From contig NZ_CP133267.1 of assembly GCF_030915465.1 (NCBI RefSeq), positions 4,701,001 to 4,765,000 on the forward strand: a stretch of DNA of 64,000 nucleotides. Direction: 5' to 3'. Made by a program: the position numbers and the translations under genes. The notes beneath the pieces were generated by a model. It had not been told where the DNA came from and ran no database searches. It worked only from the letters and a program-made list of their open reading frames with translations. Below are positions 8,609 through 18,122 of this stretch, in pieces. Numbering within the stretch: the first letter of the stretch is position 1; each line of letters opens with the position of its first letter. The stretch is from Neobacillus sp. PS3-34. GTDB lineage: Bacteria > Bacillota > Bacilli > Bacillales > Cytobacillaceae.

Positions 8609-9316
8609 ATGAATTCAAATAAAAAAGCTGCAAAAATTGTGGGGGCACTGTTTATTCTTGCAGCAGTTACGGCGGTAATTGGTCTAAATTTATACAATCC
8701 TATCCTAAAGGGTCCTGATTATATGATTAAAGGTTCGGAACACGCCAACCAGGTGATAACTGGAGCGCTTATGGAGTTAATTCTTGTCGTTTCAGCGGTT
8801 GGTACTGCAACTATAATGTTTCCGTTTTTAAGAAAGTACAATGAAACGATTGCTCTTTTGCATGTTTGTTTTAGGTTTCTTGAAGCGATTATCATTACAG
8901 TTGGTGTAATAAGCGTACTGTCCCTATTAACCTTAAGCCGGGAATTTGCAGCAGTAGGTGCTCTTGATGTCGCCTCTTATCAAGCTTCAGGTATTTTGTT
9001 AAAAGCGGTACATGACTGGACATTTTTGCTTGGTCCCAATTTCATGCTGGGCATCAATACGATGATGTATAGTTATATATTTTATAAATCCAAGCTCGTA
9101 CCAAGATTTATACCCATCTTGGGTATGACAGGGGCAGCTCTTGTTTTTATGGCATCATTGTTAGAAATGTTCGGAGTAATTCAACAAGTTTCGTTTTGGG
9201 GTGCTATGTTGTCGCTACCAGTAGCGGCTAATGAAATGATTTTAGCAGTATGGCTCATTGTTAAAGGATTCAATGAATCTGCACTTGGTTCCATGTCTAC
9301 AAAAAAAATGGCATGA
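8609..9316 (+). CDS. DUF4386 family membrane protein
   Basis: This is a hydrophobic protein of 235 residues with about six membrane segments. The open frame extends to 8555, but the ATG at 8609 has a GATGGGGGT ribosome site directly upstream and begins MNSNKKAAKIVGALF, typical of DUF4386 proteins. A conserved-looking HDWTFLLGPNFMLGINTMMY block lies around residue 150. Function of the family is unknown. It lies 60 bases after the XRE gene and about 100 bases before an MDR dehydrogenase in the same direction, so co-transcription is possible. Confidence 0.8.
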   Translation: MNSNKKAAKIVGALFILAAVTAVIGLNLYNPILKGPDYMIKGSEHANQVITGALMELILVVSAVGTATIMFPFLRKYNETIALLHVCFRFLEAIIITVGVISVLSLLTLSREFAAVGALDVASYQASGILLKAVHDWTFLLGPNFMLGINTMMYSYIFYKSKLVPRFIPILGMTGAALVFMASLLEMFGVIQQVSFWGAMLSLPVAANEMILAVWLIVKGFNESALGSMSTKKMA

Positions 9317-9423
9317 GCTTTTATTTGAAGAAAATACTTGCCAATGTGTTATTTACTATAGCAAAAGAATAAATTTTTCAAGGGGGATTTTAGATGGTTT
9401 CGAAGGGGTACGGAGGGAAATTA

Positions 9424-10392
9424 ATGAAAGCCATCGTTTATAACAAATACGGTTCACCCGATGTTCTTAATTTAAAAGAAGTAGATAAACCTTTTCCTGA
9501 GGACAATCAAGTACTGGTAAAGATTCATGCATCTTCCCTGAATTATGGTAATCTAGTGCTTCTTAGAGGAGAGCCCTTCTTAGCACGTTTTGCCTTCGGT
9601 CTTCTAAAACCAAAATACTCCATACCCGGAGGTGACATTGCAGGTCGGGTCGAAGCAGTAGGTAAAAATGTTAAACAGTTTCAGCCGGGTCAAGAAGTAT
9701 TTGGTGACCTTTCCACTTCTGGCTGGGGTGGTTTTGCTGAATATGTATCGGTTCCTGAGAATGCATTGGCATTAAAACCAGAAAATATCACATTTGAGGA
9801 AGCTGCTTCGGTACCTATGGCGGCAGTTACTGCCTTACAAGGTCTTAGGGATAAAGGCAATATTCAGGCGGGACAGAAGGTATTGATTAATGGTGCGTCT
9901 GGTGGTGTGGGGACTTTTGCTGTACAGATTGCCAAATCGTTCGGTGCAGAAGTAACAGGTGTTTGCAGTACGAGAAATTTAGAAATCCTCAGATCCATGG
10001 GTGCAGATCATATCATTGATTATACGAAAGAGGATTTTACAGAAAAAGGACAGAAGTATGACTTAATTCTTGCTGTTAACGGGCACCATCCGATTACAGC
10101 TTATAAGCGCTCCTTAAACGATAACGGAACTTTCATTCACGTCGGAGGTTCAGGTGCACAACTGTTTCAAACAATGACCTTAGGGTCTTGGTTCTCACTC
10201 TCTGGAAGGAAAAAAATGTCTAGTTTATTACAAAGGCAAAACCAAAATGATTTAATTTATATGAAAGAACTACTTGAAGCCGGAAAAGTAAAACCAGTCA
10301 TTGATAGAACTTTTAAGATGAGTGAAGTTGAAGAAGCTTTCAAGTATTTTGAACAAGGTCACGCTCAAGGAAAAGTTATCATCACTGTATGA
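9424..10392 (+). CDS. NAD(P)-dependent alcohol dehydrogenase/quinone-reductase-like protein (MDR superfamily)
   Basis: This medium-chain reductase has 322 residues: an N-terminal GroES-like domain (MKAIVYNKYGSPDVLNLKEV) and a Rossmann domain with INGASGGVGTFAVQIAK at about residues 158-174. The catalytic-zinc cysteine and histidine of classical alcohol dehydrogenases are missing, as in the zeta-crystallin/QOR branch. The ATG at 9424 is chosen over the upstream frame start at 9394 because of ACGGAGGGA seven bases before it and the match to family N-termini. Substrate unknown. Confidence 0.85.
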   Translation: MKAIVYNKYGSPDVLNLKEVDKPFPEDNQVLVKIHASSLNYGNLVLLRGEPFLARFAFGLLKPKYSIPGGDIAGRVEAVGKNVKQFQPGQEVFGDLSTSGWGGFAEYVSVPENALALKPENITFEEAASVPMAAVTALQGLRDKGNIQAGQKVLINGASGGVGTFAVQIAKSFGAEVTGVCSTRNLEILRSMGADHIIDYTKEDFTEKGQKYDLILAVNGHHPITAYKRSLNDNGTFIHVGGSGAQLFQTMTLGSWFSLSGRKKMSSLLQRQNQNDLIYMKELLEAGKVKPVIDRTFKMSEVEEAFKYFEQGHAQGKVIITV

Positions 10393-10481
10393 AAACTTAT
10401 AAGGAATAAATATTTATTACACATTCCACATTCTCACTATGTTCCCTTTATTTAATAGAAATTTTTTATATAGTGTTTCTT

Positions 10482-10530
10482 AATAACGTAAAAAAACGAG
10501 GAGATATCCCCCTCGTTTTTTAAGTTATTT
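10482..10530. terminator. Bidirectional terminator between convergent genes
   Basis: AAAAAACGAGG (10491-10501) pairs with CCTCGTTTTTT (10511-10521), with outer AATAAC/GTTATT pairing as well. It serves the MDR gene on the plus strand and the CstB-like gene on the minus strand. Confidence 0.85.
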
Positions 10531-10606
10531 AATATTTAAATGATACTCTAGTTATCTAAGTAAATTGGACTTATTTTTGTTATGGGTTGTTTTTACACTA
10601 ATCTCA

Positions 10607-11991
10607 TTAATCCTTTTTAATCGGTAATCCTTCCTTCTGCCACGCAGAAAAGCCACCTTCCAGGTTGAGAACGTCCTTAAAGCCCTTTGCCTGGAGCAGG
10701 CTGGTGCCAATGGCGGAACGACCGCCAGACTGGCAATGGGCAATTATTGTTTTATCCATTGGGAATGAATCGAGATGGTCCTCCAGTATCCCGAGCATGA
10801 AGTGGTGTGCACCTGGAATATCGCCGCTTTCCCACTCACTCTGATTCCTGACATCGATAAGATAATAGTCATCTCTTTCCAATAATTTCTTCGCTTGATC
10901 GGCAGGTATGGATTCATACTTTTCTAGCTGTTTCCCAAGATCGTCCGAAGGTATATAGCCGACAATCTGATCAAGACCGATGGATTGAAGGGATTTTTTC
11001 AAATTTGAAAGCTCCTTTTCACTGGCGATTAAAACCATATCCTGGTCATAACTTAACAGCCATCCTGCCCAGTTTGTAAAGGAACGGTTATACGGCAAAT
11101 TCAGGGACCCTTTAACATGCCCCTTTGCAAATTCCTTTGCCGGCTGGTATCAACCAAGAATGCCTCGTTATGAATAGGGAGAGAAACCTTTGGTGTTTCT
11201 TCCCGTCTTAACAAATCAGGTCCCGTCTTGTTCAGCTTTTTCATTTGGGCAAAATATTTTGGAGGCTCCGGCTGTCCTGCCAGCAGCTCTTCAACAAAAA
11301 TATCCTCCTCTTTAATTTGGAAGGCCCAGTTGAATTTCTTCTCGTAGCCCAAGGTCGACATTGGAACCGCACCTAAGGATTTCCCGCAGGAGCTCCCAGC
11401 ACCATGTGCAGGCCAAACCTGTAAAAAGTCAGGCAATTGCTTCACTTTTTTAAGCGATTTAAACATCTGCCTCGCCCCACGCTCCGATGTCCCAGCTGCA
11501 CCAGCCGCTTTTTCCAGTAAATCCGGTCGGCCAACATCTCCGACAAATAGAAAATCTCCGGTGAAGATCCCCATTGGTTCATTTGCGCCACCTCCTTGAT
11601 CGATGAGCAGGAAGGAAATGCTCTCAGCTGTATGGCCTGGTGTATGTAGGACTTCAAAAATGACTTTCCCTACCGAAAAGGTAGAGCCCTCCTTTAAAAG
11701 CTCATGTTCATAAGCTGATAAGTAAAGGTACTTCCAATCCTTATCCCCTTCGTCAGACGCAAATAATTTTGCACCAAGCTGATGAGCCAGCTCCCTCGCT
11801 CCAGAAAGATAATCCGCATGAATATGGGTTTCAGTCGCCGCAGTAATTGTTAGATTTTCTTTTTTGGCTACTTTCAGATAAGGTTCAATATTCCTTGCCG
11901 GATCAATGACAATCGCTTCGCCTGTTTTCTGGCAGCCAATCAGATAGGACATATGGGCGAGTTGTTCATCAAAAAAAGATTTGAAATACAT
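10607..11991 (-). pseudogene. CstB-like persulfide dioxygenase-rhodanese fusion, split by a 1-base frameshift near 11146
   Basis: The N-terminal part is an ETHE1-type metallo-beta-lactamase domain: THIHADYLSG, HTPGHT, TGDFLFVGDVGRPDL and WPAHGAGSSCGK. Two rhodanese-like domains follow. The first spans the break and appears to lack an active Cys; the second has the CQSGGR active loop near the C-terminus. This order matches Staphylococcus CstB, which oxidises low-molecular-weight persulfides and releases thiosulfate. After VDT the frame shifts: adding one base at GATACC/AGCC restores AKEFAKGHVKGSLNLPYNRSF, so the loss of one C is either a sequence error or a recent mutation. A CsoR/CstR-like palindrome lies upstream. 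Confidence 0.85.
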
Positions 11992-12047
11992 GACCTGTTC
12001 CTCCTTTAGTTAGTTTGGATAAAAAAGCCGAGAACATAATTGATTTT

Positions 12048-12063
12048 ATACCTCTATAGGTAT
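12048..12063. promoter_or_regulatory. CsoR/CstR-type operator candidate ATACCTCTATAGGTAT
   Basis: The inverted repeat ATACC-N6-GGTAT lies 57 bases upstream of the CstB-like start and overlaps the likely promoter region (TATAAA on the minus strand). CsoR/CstR-family repressors bind similar ATACC..GGTAT palindromes and CstR controls cstB in staphylococci. No CstR gene is in the window. Confidence 0.6.
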
Positions 12064-12256
12064 GTTAATCTTTTAAAAAAAGTTTAAAGCCTTTAGCTTA
12101 ATTTATCAAATCATTTGTTCTATTTTTTATTCCAATTAAGCCATGTTTAAAGACGACCTATTTAAGGAATAGTTTACCAACAGAGTAAATGATGCAAGAG
12201 AAATTCTTGCCTTTCTCTGAATAGCAATCATTTATTATTTTCTGGGGGGATGGGTT

Positions 12257-13597
12257 TTGAAACAATCTGTAGATCGCGCTACGAACCGGCGCATTACGAG
12301 TAACATATTCAAGGGATCACTTGGTAATCTGATTGAATGGTATGACTGGTATGTTTATTCTGCTTTTGCGATTTATTTTTCAGCAGAATTTTTCCCACAG
12401 GGAAATTCGACGATCCAATTGCTAAACACAGCGGGGGTTTTCGCGATTGGGTTTTTAATGCGGCCAATTGGAAGCGTAATCATGGGCCGTTACGCAGATC
12501 GATATCGCCGGCGTGCGGGACTCACACTTTCAGTCGCGATCATGGCGATCGGTTCACTTGTCATTGCCTGTACACCAGGTTATAGCAGTATTGGTATACT
12601 TTCGCCTATCATTCTCGTAGTTGCCCGGCTAATCCAGGGAATATCGCTCGGTGGAGAGTACGGAACGTCGGCAACCTATTTATCAGAGGTGGCCAGCACC
12701 GGACGACGCGGCTACTACTCCAGCTTCCAGTATGTAACACTAGTCGGAGGCCAATTGGTAGCGCTTGGGGTGCAAATTGTACTACAGCAAATTCTCAATG
12801 AAAACGAAATGATTTCATGGGGCTGGAGGATTCCATTTGTGATCGGGGCTCTTGGAGCATTAGCCGTATTATGGCTTCGCCGTTCAATGGATGAATCAGA
12901 GCAATTTGAAAAAATGAATTCCAAAAACCGTGTCAATGCCGGTACCATTAAGGCTTTAATGAAATATCCAAGAGCTGTCATGACGGTTATTGGTCTTACG
13001 CTCGGCGGAACAGTTGCCTTCTATACGTATACAACCTATTTGCAGAAATACATGATCAATACGGTTGGACTTGATAAACAATCCGTAAGCTGGATCAATT
13101 TTATTGCATTATTGGTATTTGTTATTCTTCAGCCACTTGCAGGCAAGCTGTCTGACCGGATTGGCCGTCGTCCTCTATTGTTGGGCTTTGGTATATTTGG
13201 AACTATACTGACCGTTCCTCTTTTCTTATTAATGGGGCAGACAAAAAGCCCCGTTGTCGCCTTTTTGTTCATGATGTTAGGCCTTGTCATTGTAACTGGT
13301 TACACCTCCATCAATGCGGTTGTAAAGGCTGAGTTATTTCCTACTGAAATACGGGCACTTGGAGTGGGCTTCCCTTATTCCCTGACCGTTGCCGTATTTG
13401 GCGGAACTGCGGAGTTTGTAGCACTTTGGCTAAAAAGCATAGGTGTCGAGTCACTTTTCTTCTATTATGTATCTGCATGTATCGCAGTGAGTCTTATAGC
13501 CTATTGGCGAATGGGTGAATCTTCGAAAAACTCTCAAATTGAAGCTGAACACAACGCTGCCAATGCTTCAAGCACACCTGGAAAAAAAGCATTATAA
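12257..13597 (+). CDS. MFS transporter, metabolite:H+ symporter (MHS) family
   Basis: A 446-residue, 12-helix transporter. The N-terminal NLIEWYDWYVYSAFAIYFSAEFF, the loop RYADRYRRRAGL, and RLIQGISLGGEYGTSATYL are typical of the MHS group (KgtP, ProP, citrate and shikimate carriers), which import organic acids or compatible solutes with protons. The TTG start at 12257 fits CTGGGGGGATGG upstream; no in-frame ATG exists nearby. It is divergent from the CstB-like gene across 265 bases. Substrate is not decidable from sequence; a dicarboxylate or 2-oxoglutarate is a guess. Confidence 0.87.
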   Translation: MKQSVDRATNRRITSNIFKGSLGNLIEWYDWYVYSAFAIYFSAEFFPQGNSTIQLLNTAGVFAIGFLMRPIGSVIMGRYADRYRRRAGLTLSVAIMAIGSLVIACTPGYSSIGILSPIILVVARLIQGISLGGEYGTSATYLSEVASTGRRGYYSSFQYVTLVGGQLVALGVQIVLQQILNENEMISWGWRIPFVIGALGALAVLWLRRSMDESEQFEKMNSKNRVNAGTIKALMKYPRAVMTVIGLTLGGTVAFYTYTTYLQKYMINTVGLDKQSVSWINFIALLVFVILQPLAGKLSDRIGRRPLLLGFGIFGTILTVPLFLLMGQTKSPVVAFLFMMLGLVIVTGYTSINAVVKAELFPTEIRALGVGFPYSLTVAVFGGTAEFVALWLKSIGVESLFFYYVSACIAVSLIAYWRMGESSKNSQIEAEHNAANASSTPGKKAL

Positions 13598-13620
13598 AAA
13601 ATGCTGCGAACGAAAAAAAA

Positions 13621-13655
13621 CGTTGTTTTGCCATAGGCTAAACAGCGTTTTTTTT
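13621..13655. terminator. Terminator between MFS gene and sensor kinase
   Basis: CGTTGTTT pairs with AAACAGCG (one G-T) and is followed by TTTTTTTTT on the plus strand. It is preceded by AAAAAAAA, so it also works in the minus direction for the convergent kinase gene. Confidence 0.8.
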
Positions 13656-13662
13656 ACTCAAT

Positions 13663-14871
13663 TTAATGAATGGGAAACTTCAGAGTAACGGTAGTCCCTT
13701 CATCCTTTATACTTTGAAATTGAATGGTGCCGTTGTACTTTTCAACAATTTGATAGCAAATCATCAAACCTAATCCTGTCCCTTTACTTTTTAATGAGTA
13801 AAATGGTGTACCAAGAGACTTCACTTCTGCCTCTGACATTCCACTTCCGTAATCGATGATTTTGATCTCGACATAATCCCTCATCTTTTTAGCAATTACA
13901 GTGACCGCGTCACCAATTTTAGAAGCCTCAATCGCGTTCTTCACAAGATTGGTGATTAACTGTTTAAACTCGATAGTATTAGCCACCACAAAGCAATCTT
14001 CCTGGACATTCAGATTAATTTTATTATCATTTAAAAGCCCGTAAGAATAGAGTAAATCTGTCACACTTTGAAGTGCATACTTTAAATCGATCGTATCCAG
14101 CTTCTTTTCCTTATTTGGTTTTGCGAATGTTAAAAAATGTGAAATTACATGTTCTGCCGTTTTTAACTCGTCGATCATCAAGGAAAAATTTCTTTTTACA
14201 TCGGGACTAAAGGAAATCTCTTCCCTGTACAGCTGCAAAAAGCCTTGAACAACCGTGAGTGGATTTCTAATTTCGTGAGCAACAGCAGCTGCCAATTGCC
14301 CCGTTGTTTTCAACCGTTCCTGATGCTGTATTTGTTCGTAATAGGATTTCAGTTTGTTTATCCTGGCAGAGGATAAATAAAAGATTAGATATAAAATCAC
14401 TTGGCTGCCTGCAAAATTAGCAATATTCCCTACCAAATCCCTGGTGATATGAGGATAAATTTTTCCTTGGTCAATAAAAATAATATAACTAAAGGTAGCC
14501 GTTATCGATAGACCATTGAGGATTAATGAAAAATAAAAAAGCTTTGGATCAAAAAACAAAATCGAAATGGCAGGAATAAAGCATAGAAATACAAAGGTTG
14601 ACCATGTGTCTGGGTATAAAAAGAAAATCAAATAGAAATAAGCAGACGCTACTAGAATAATGATGATTCTAGAAACCTGTGTTTCATACTTTGGATAGCG
14701 TATTAAACAAACAGAAAGAAAGACGACAAGGACAATATGCAAAATGTATCCTGTATCATGTTCCTCCATACGTGGATTGCCGATAAATAAACCTGTTGTC
14801 ATAATGATGATGCCCATTAGAATTAAACTATAATATAATTTCAGATTGATATTTGAATAAAATTCCTTCAT
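13663..14871 (-). CDS. Membrane sensor histidine kinase, KinB-like
   Basis: The 402-residue protein has about six membrane segments in residues 1-170 and no extracellular domain, then a HisKA domain with AHEIRNPLTVVQGFL (phosphorylated His199) and a HATPase with NLVKNAIEAS (N box), DYGSGMSE (G1) and KGTGLGLMICYQIVEKYNG (G2). This layout resembles Bacillus sporulation kinases such as KinB, which feed the Spo0F phosphorelay. No response regulator is adjacent, as expected for orphan phosphorelay kinases. A role in sporulation is an inference. Confidence 0.85.
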   Translation of the reverse strand: MKEFYSNINLKLYYSLILMGIIIMTTGLFIGNPRMEEHDTGYILHIVLVVFLSVCLIRYPKYETQVSRIIIILVASAYFYLIFFLYPDTWSTFVFLCFIPAISILFFDPKLFYFSLILNGLSITATFSYIIFIDQGKIYPHITRDLVGNIANFAGSQVILYLIFYLSSARINKLKSYYEQIQHQERLKTTGQLAAAVAHEIRNPLTVVQGFLQLYREEISFSPDVKRNFSLMIDELKTAEHVISHFLTFAKPNKEKKLDTIDLKYALQSVTDLLYSYGLLNDNKINLNVQEDCFVVANTIEFKQLITNLVKNAIEASKIGDAVTVIAKKMRDYVEIKIIDYGSGMSEAEVKSLGTPFYSLKSKGTGLGLMICYQIVEKYNGTIQFQSIKDEGTTVTLKFPIH

Positions 14872-15089
14872 GTAAACACCTTTTTACTTACTTTTTGTTT
14901 AAGTTTACCAAATTTTAATGCTTATGGAAAATATCCAAATATTTTTAATGAATCAATAAAAATATCTAAGGATAAGGTGTTCGTATCTTTCCCCATCACC
15001 CAAGTCCATGATATACTTGTTTGTCTTGAAAAATAGTAAGAAAATAGAGAATAATTTATTTGCAATATTGATTTCATCAGGGGGAAAAT

Positions 15090-15992
15090 ATGAATCAGCT
15101 AGAACGTCCAAAATCCATCGGTTTGCCGCTTACACTTTCGATTATTGCCATTTCGTTTTCTGCAATTTTCGTGAAATGGTCAGATGCACCAGCTTCGATT
15201 TTAAGTATGTATCGAATGTGTTTTGCAAGTATTCTCATGATACCAATTGTTTGGAGAAAACGTGAAGAATTTAAAAAAATAGCTAAAAAGGATTGGTTCT
15301 TTTTGTTTTTCTCCGGTCTCTTTTTAGCCTTGCATTTTGTTCTTTGGTTTGGATCTTTGAAGTTAACGACGGTAGCAAGTTCGACCATCATTCTTGCACT
15401 CCAACCGATTGTCTCTTTGGTTGGTGGATTTTTTCTTTTTAAAGAACGAACAACAGGTTCGGCGTTGCTGACGATGGGAATTGCGATAATGGGTGCGATC
15501 ATGATTGGCTGGGGAGATTTTGGGTTAAGTCAAGAGTCCATTCTTGGCGATATTCTTTCATTTTTAAGTGTCATTGCTGTTGTGGGGTACTTATTAATTG
15601 GACAAAGCATTGTTAAAAAAGTATCGCATTGGATTTATAGCTTTTGTGTCTTTTTCTTTGCTTCGTTTGTTTTGGCTATTTATAACGTAGGTACAGAAGT
15701 TGCTTTTAGTGGATATCCAGCTCGGGAATGGGGCATTTTCCTTTTATTAGCTACCGTACCGACCATTAGTCATGTGATTAATAATTGGCTCTTAAACTAT
15801 GTTAATGCCACCACGATTTCTATGAGTATTTTAGGAGAACCTGTCGGAGCAACTACATTGGCATTCTTTTTACTAAGTGAGCGTCTTGTCAGTGGGCAAA
15901 TAGTTGGGGGCTTGCTTGTGCTGCTTGGTGTCTTTTTCTTTTTGATACAGCAGAAAAAAACAAATGCTCTTAAGAAAGTGTCTATACAATAG
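15090..15992 (+). CDS. EamA-type DMT transporter
   Basis: Two tandem EamA repeats with about ten membrane helices in 300 residues. The N-terminal SFSAIFVKWSDAPASILSMYRM and the internal LWFGSLKLTTVASSTIILALQPI and LGEPVGATTLAFFLLSERL blocks are typical of the drug/metabolite transporter superfamily, usually efflux or metabolite carriers. The ATG at 15090 follows CAGGGGGAAAAT. It is monocistronic, ending in a terminator. Substrate unknown. Confidence 0.87.
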   Translation: MNQLERPKSIGLPLTLSIIAISFSAIFVKWSDAPASILSMYRMCFASILMIPIVWRKREEFKKIAKKDWFFLFFSGLFLALHFVLWFGSLKLTTVASSTIILALQPIVSLVGGFFLFKERTTGSALLTMGIAIMGAIMIGWGDFGLSQESILGDILSFLSVIAVVGYLLIGQSIVKKVSHWIYSFCVFFFASFVLAIYNVGTEVAFSGYPAREWGIFLLLATVPTISHVINNWLLNYVNATTISMSILGEPVGATTLAFFLLSERLVSGQIVGGLLVLLGVFFFLIQQKKTNALKKVSIQ

Positions 15993-16013
15993 TTTCCACC
16001 CTATCTAAAGAAA

Positions 16014-16047
16014 ATGCCCTCCAATACGTTAACGAATTGGGGGGCAT
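16014..16047 (+). terminator. Terminator of the DMT transporter gene
   Basis: ATGCCCTCCAAT pairs with ATTGGGGGGCAT (one wobble or mismatch), followed by ACATTTTTAATT. Confidence 0.75.
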
Positions 16048-16079
16048 ACATTTTTAATTAACTTTACTAACCATTTCGA

Positions 16080-16460
16080 TCATTGTCTGATTAATCGCTG
16101 AATCTCAGTTTCTACAGCATAAACACGCTTATTTAATGCTTCCGTTTTATTATCAAAGTGGGCAGCAATTTTTTCAGTGTATTGTCCAAGACTTACGATG
16201 ATGTTTTTTTGTAGCATTTCCTGTCCCGTTTTAAGCTCTTTCACGTCTTTTTCAATAGTATCCAGTCGTTTACTGTGTTCTTTCACATCTTGTCCAATTG
16301 CATTCAATCGTTTACTATGTTCTTTCCCATCTTTTTCAATAGCATCCAATCGTTTACTGTGTTCTTTCACATCTTGTCCAATAGCATCTAAACGTGTATT
16401 AATAGGCTTTAATTCTTCTTTTAAAACGGAACGTAATGCTTCTGTTATTTCATTTTTCAT
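16080..16460 (-). CDS. Coiled-coil protein built on 14-residue repeats
   Basis: The 126-residue protein contains four consecutive 14-residue repeats (residues 23-78): RLDAIGQDVKEHSK, RLDAIEKDGKEHSK, RLNAIGQDVKEHSK and RLDTIEKDVKELKT. Fourteen residues is exactly two heptads, so this should be a long parallel coiled coil. The C-terminal half (AHFDNKTEALNKRVYAVETEIQRLIRQ) is also coiled coil. The start at 16460 is chosen over 16496 because CGGAGGATTGG directly precedes it. No signal or membrane segment. Similar small Bacillus coiled-coil proteins have no assigned role. Confidence 0.75.
   Translation of the reverse strand: MKNEITEALRSVLKEELKPINTRLDAIGQDVKEHSKRLDAIEKDGKEHSKRLNAIGQDVKEHSKRLDTIEKDVKELKTGQEMLQKNIIVSLGQYTEKIAAHFDNKTEALNKRVYAVETEIQRLIRQ
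16227..16394 (-). repeat. Four tandem 42-bp units inside the coiled-coil gene
   Basis: Four near-identical 42-base units encode the 14-residue heptad repeats. Units 1 and 3 (IGQDVKEHSK) match each other more closely than units 2 and 4, suggesting that an 84-bp pair was duplicated. In-frame copy number could change by slippage. Confidence 0.85.
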
Positions 16461-16571
16461 TATCCAATCCTCCGATTTTTTTATAGTATAACACAAGAGA
16501 AATCGTTATTATGAAAAAACATATCGGCTATAATTTTATGAGAAGGGAATAATTTTATCAGCTAGAAGAGT

Positions 16572-17318
16572 TTATCTTGAAGAAGGATTTTCCTGATGAT
16601 CTATGAAGACTAATCTTTCTATTTGCAACATAGAGGATAGTACGTGGATGAATGCTTCATGCATGGAAGAGGTTTTCGAACATTTGTCGTAATAGTAGAA
16701 AAAGTGATTTGCAAGTTCTTGCCTTGCTTCAAAATCGAAATGATAAAAATCAATAATCGGGAAAAACAATCCATCACCTAATGGGATTAATGTTCCCATG
16801 ACGATTTCCCCTTTTTTAGGTGGGATAGCACTCTGATCATACACGATTACATCAAGTGTTTTCGCTGTTAAAATATCCGTAACGACAAGAACACGATCGT
16901 TATATTTATATCCAACATGATAAAATTTAGGTATTAACCTATTACATTCCCTAAGCCAGGAAATAAGGATAGGCCGCTTGCTTAACCAATGATGGTTTTC
17001 AGAAATATAGTCCTCTATACAGTTACTCCCAACTTTTACGCTTGAATCATATAATATTCGCCACCAAAATAAATTGCGAATTAATATTTGCCGTTTTTCT
17101 TCCCTCGGATGATGCTCATCTACATATTCTTTCAGCATCGGAAGGTATTCAGCATAATATTGATCCAAGGCATACATCATAAAATCCCTGCATACTTCGC
17201 TTACCATTACTTTCCTTAATTCATCAGAAACAGGATAATCATGACGAAATATCTTTGTTTTCGTTTCGGTCTGTGCAAATTCTACCACCTTTTCAACAGT
17301 TTCTTTTGTCTCCATCAT
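16572..17318 (-). CDS. Conserved-looking hypothetical protein, 248 residues
   Basis: No family is recognised. The protein is soluble and rich in aromatic residues, with no signal peptide. The first half is mostly helical (DFMMYALDQYYAEYLPMLKEYVDEHH). The middle, from HVGYKYNDRVLVVTDILTAKTLDVIVYD to KKGEIVMGTLIPLGDG, looks like a beta-barrel or SH3-like region, and the C-terminal part is helical again. RBS AAAGAAAGGATTGG precedes the ATG pair at 17318/17315. Neighbours give no clue. Confidence 0.65.
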   Translation of the reverse strand: MMETKETVEKVVEFAQTETKTKIFRHDYPVSDELRKVMVSEVCRDFMMYALDQYYAEYLPMLKEYVDEHHPREEKRQILIRNLFWWRILYDSSVKVGSNCIEDYISENHHWLSKRPILISWLRECNRLIPKFYHVGYKYNDRVLVVTDILTAKTLDVIVYDQSAIPPKKGEIVMGTLIPLGDGLFFPIIDFYHFDFEARQELANHFFYYYDKCSKTSSMHEAFIHVLSSMLQIERLVFIDHQENPSSR

Positions 17319-17429
17319 AACACCAATCCTTTCTTTAAATTCACCATGTTATTCGACATAAGTTTCCACATTCCTCTTATTTGTCGAAAATCACTAGGTT
17401 ATTTCCTTCAAAAACAATTCGTCCCAATC

Positions 17430-17572
17430 AGAACCTGACCAATCGTTCGAATTCGCAAAGAAACGAAGAAAAGTCGCTATCCATTTTAAAAACCGACTTT
17501 TCCATCGATTCAATCGGATCGACATAATCGCGAAGGATTCGTTCAATTTCGTGAATCTCATCGCTTCCAATT
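17430..17572 (-). other. Possible short gene remnant between two minus-strand genes
   Basis: A minus-strand frame without a proper start reads EIHEIERILRDYVDPIESM and continues KSVFKMDSDFSSFLCEFERLVRF before a stop. The composition is protein-like, but it begins inside the end of the GNAT gene without ATG, GTG or TTG. A second frame with ATG (beginning MRFTKLNES) lacks a spaced ribosome site. A decayed gene is possible; nothing firmer can be said. Confidence 0.25.
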
Positions 17573-18122
17573 AAATAAGATTAATATCTTCTTTTAAGAT
17601 TGAGTACATATATAAATCATCGAATTTACCACAAGTAAATTCATAATGTCTCAGTAACCCTTCTCTTATGAAGCCTTGTTTTTCTACAAGTATTTGTGAT
17701 GCGACATTAGCAGGTTCGATTAATGCCTCAATTCTTTCTAATTGAAAATGGTGATATCCATATCTAACAACAGCTTCCAAAGCTTCACTAGCAATCCCAT
17801 TTCCCCAGAAATCTTTGCTTAATTCAAATCCAACCTCTGCTCGGAAATGTTTGGGAAGCATATTGAGAAAACCACAACTTCCTATAACCTTTCCAGACTC
17901 TTTTAGTGTAATACCCCATCTAATTCCTGTTCCTTTTTCATAAATAGAGTTATACCACCCAATTTCATCCCAGACGTCATTTATTGTCTGGAAAGGTGCT
18001 ATTCCCATATGTTTAACAACATCTTTATCAGATAGATAGTTAAACATATCATTCGCATCCTTCGTTGTTACTTCTCGTAAGATTAATCTTTTTGTATTAA
18101 TCATAGGAAAGTCTTTTTCCAT
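17571..18122 (-). CDS. GNAT N-acetyltransferase, RimJ/RimL type
   Basis: A 183-residue acetyltransferase beginning TKRLILREVTTKDANDMFNYL, typical of the RimJ/RimL/YjcK group. The acetyl-CoA binding region is near FELSKDFWGNGIASEALEAV (residues about 100-119), and PANVASQILVEKQGFIREG is the usual family C-terminal block. RBS GAGGAGGG lies before the ATG at 18122. Substrates of this subgroup range from ribosomal-protein N-termini to antibiotics; the neighbours do not help. Confidence 0.88.
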   Translation of the reverse strand: MEKDFPMINTKRLILREVTTKDANDMFNYLSDKDVVKHMGIAPFQTINDVWDEIGWYNSIYEKGTGIRWGITLKESGKVIGSCGFLNMLPKHFRAEVGFELSKDFWGNGIASEALEAVVRYGYHHFQLERIEALIEPANVASQILVEKQGFIREGLLRHYEFTCGKFDDLYMYSILKEDINLI

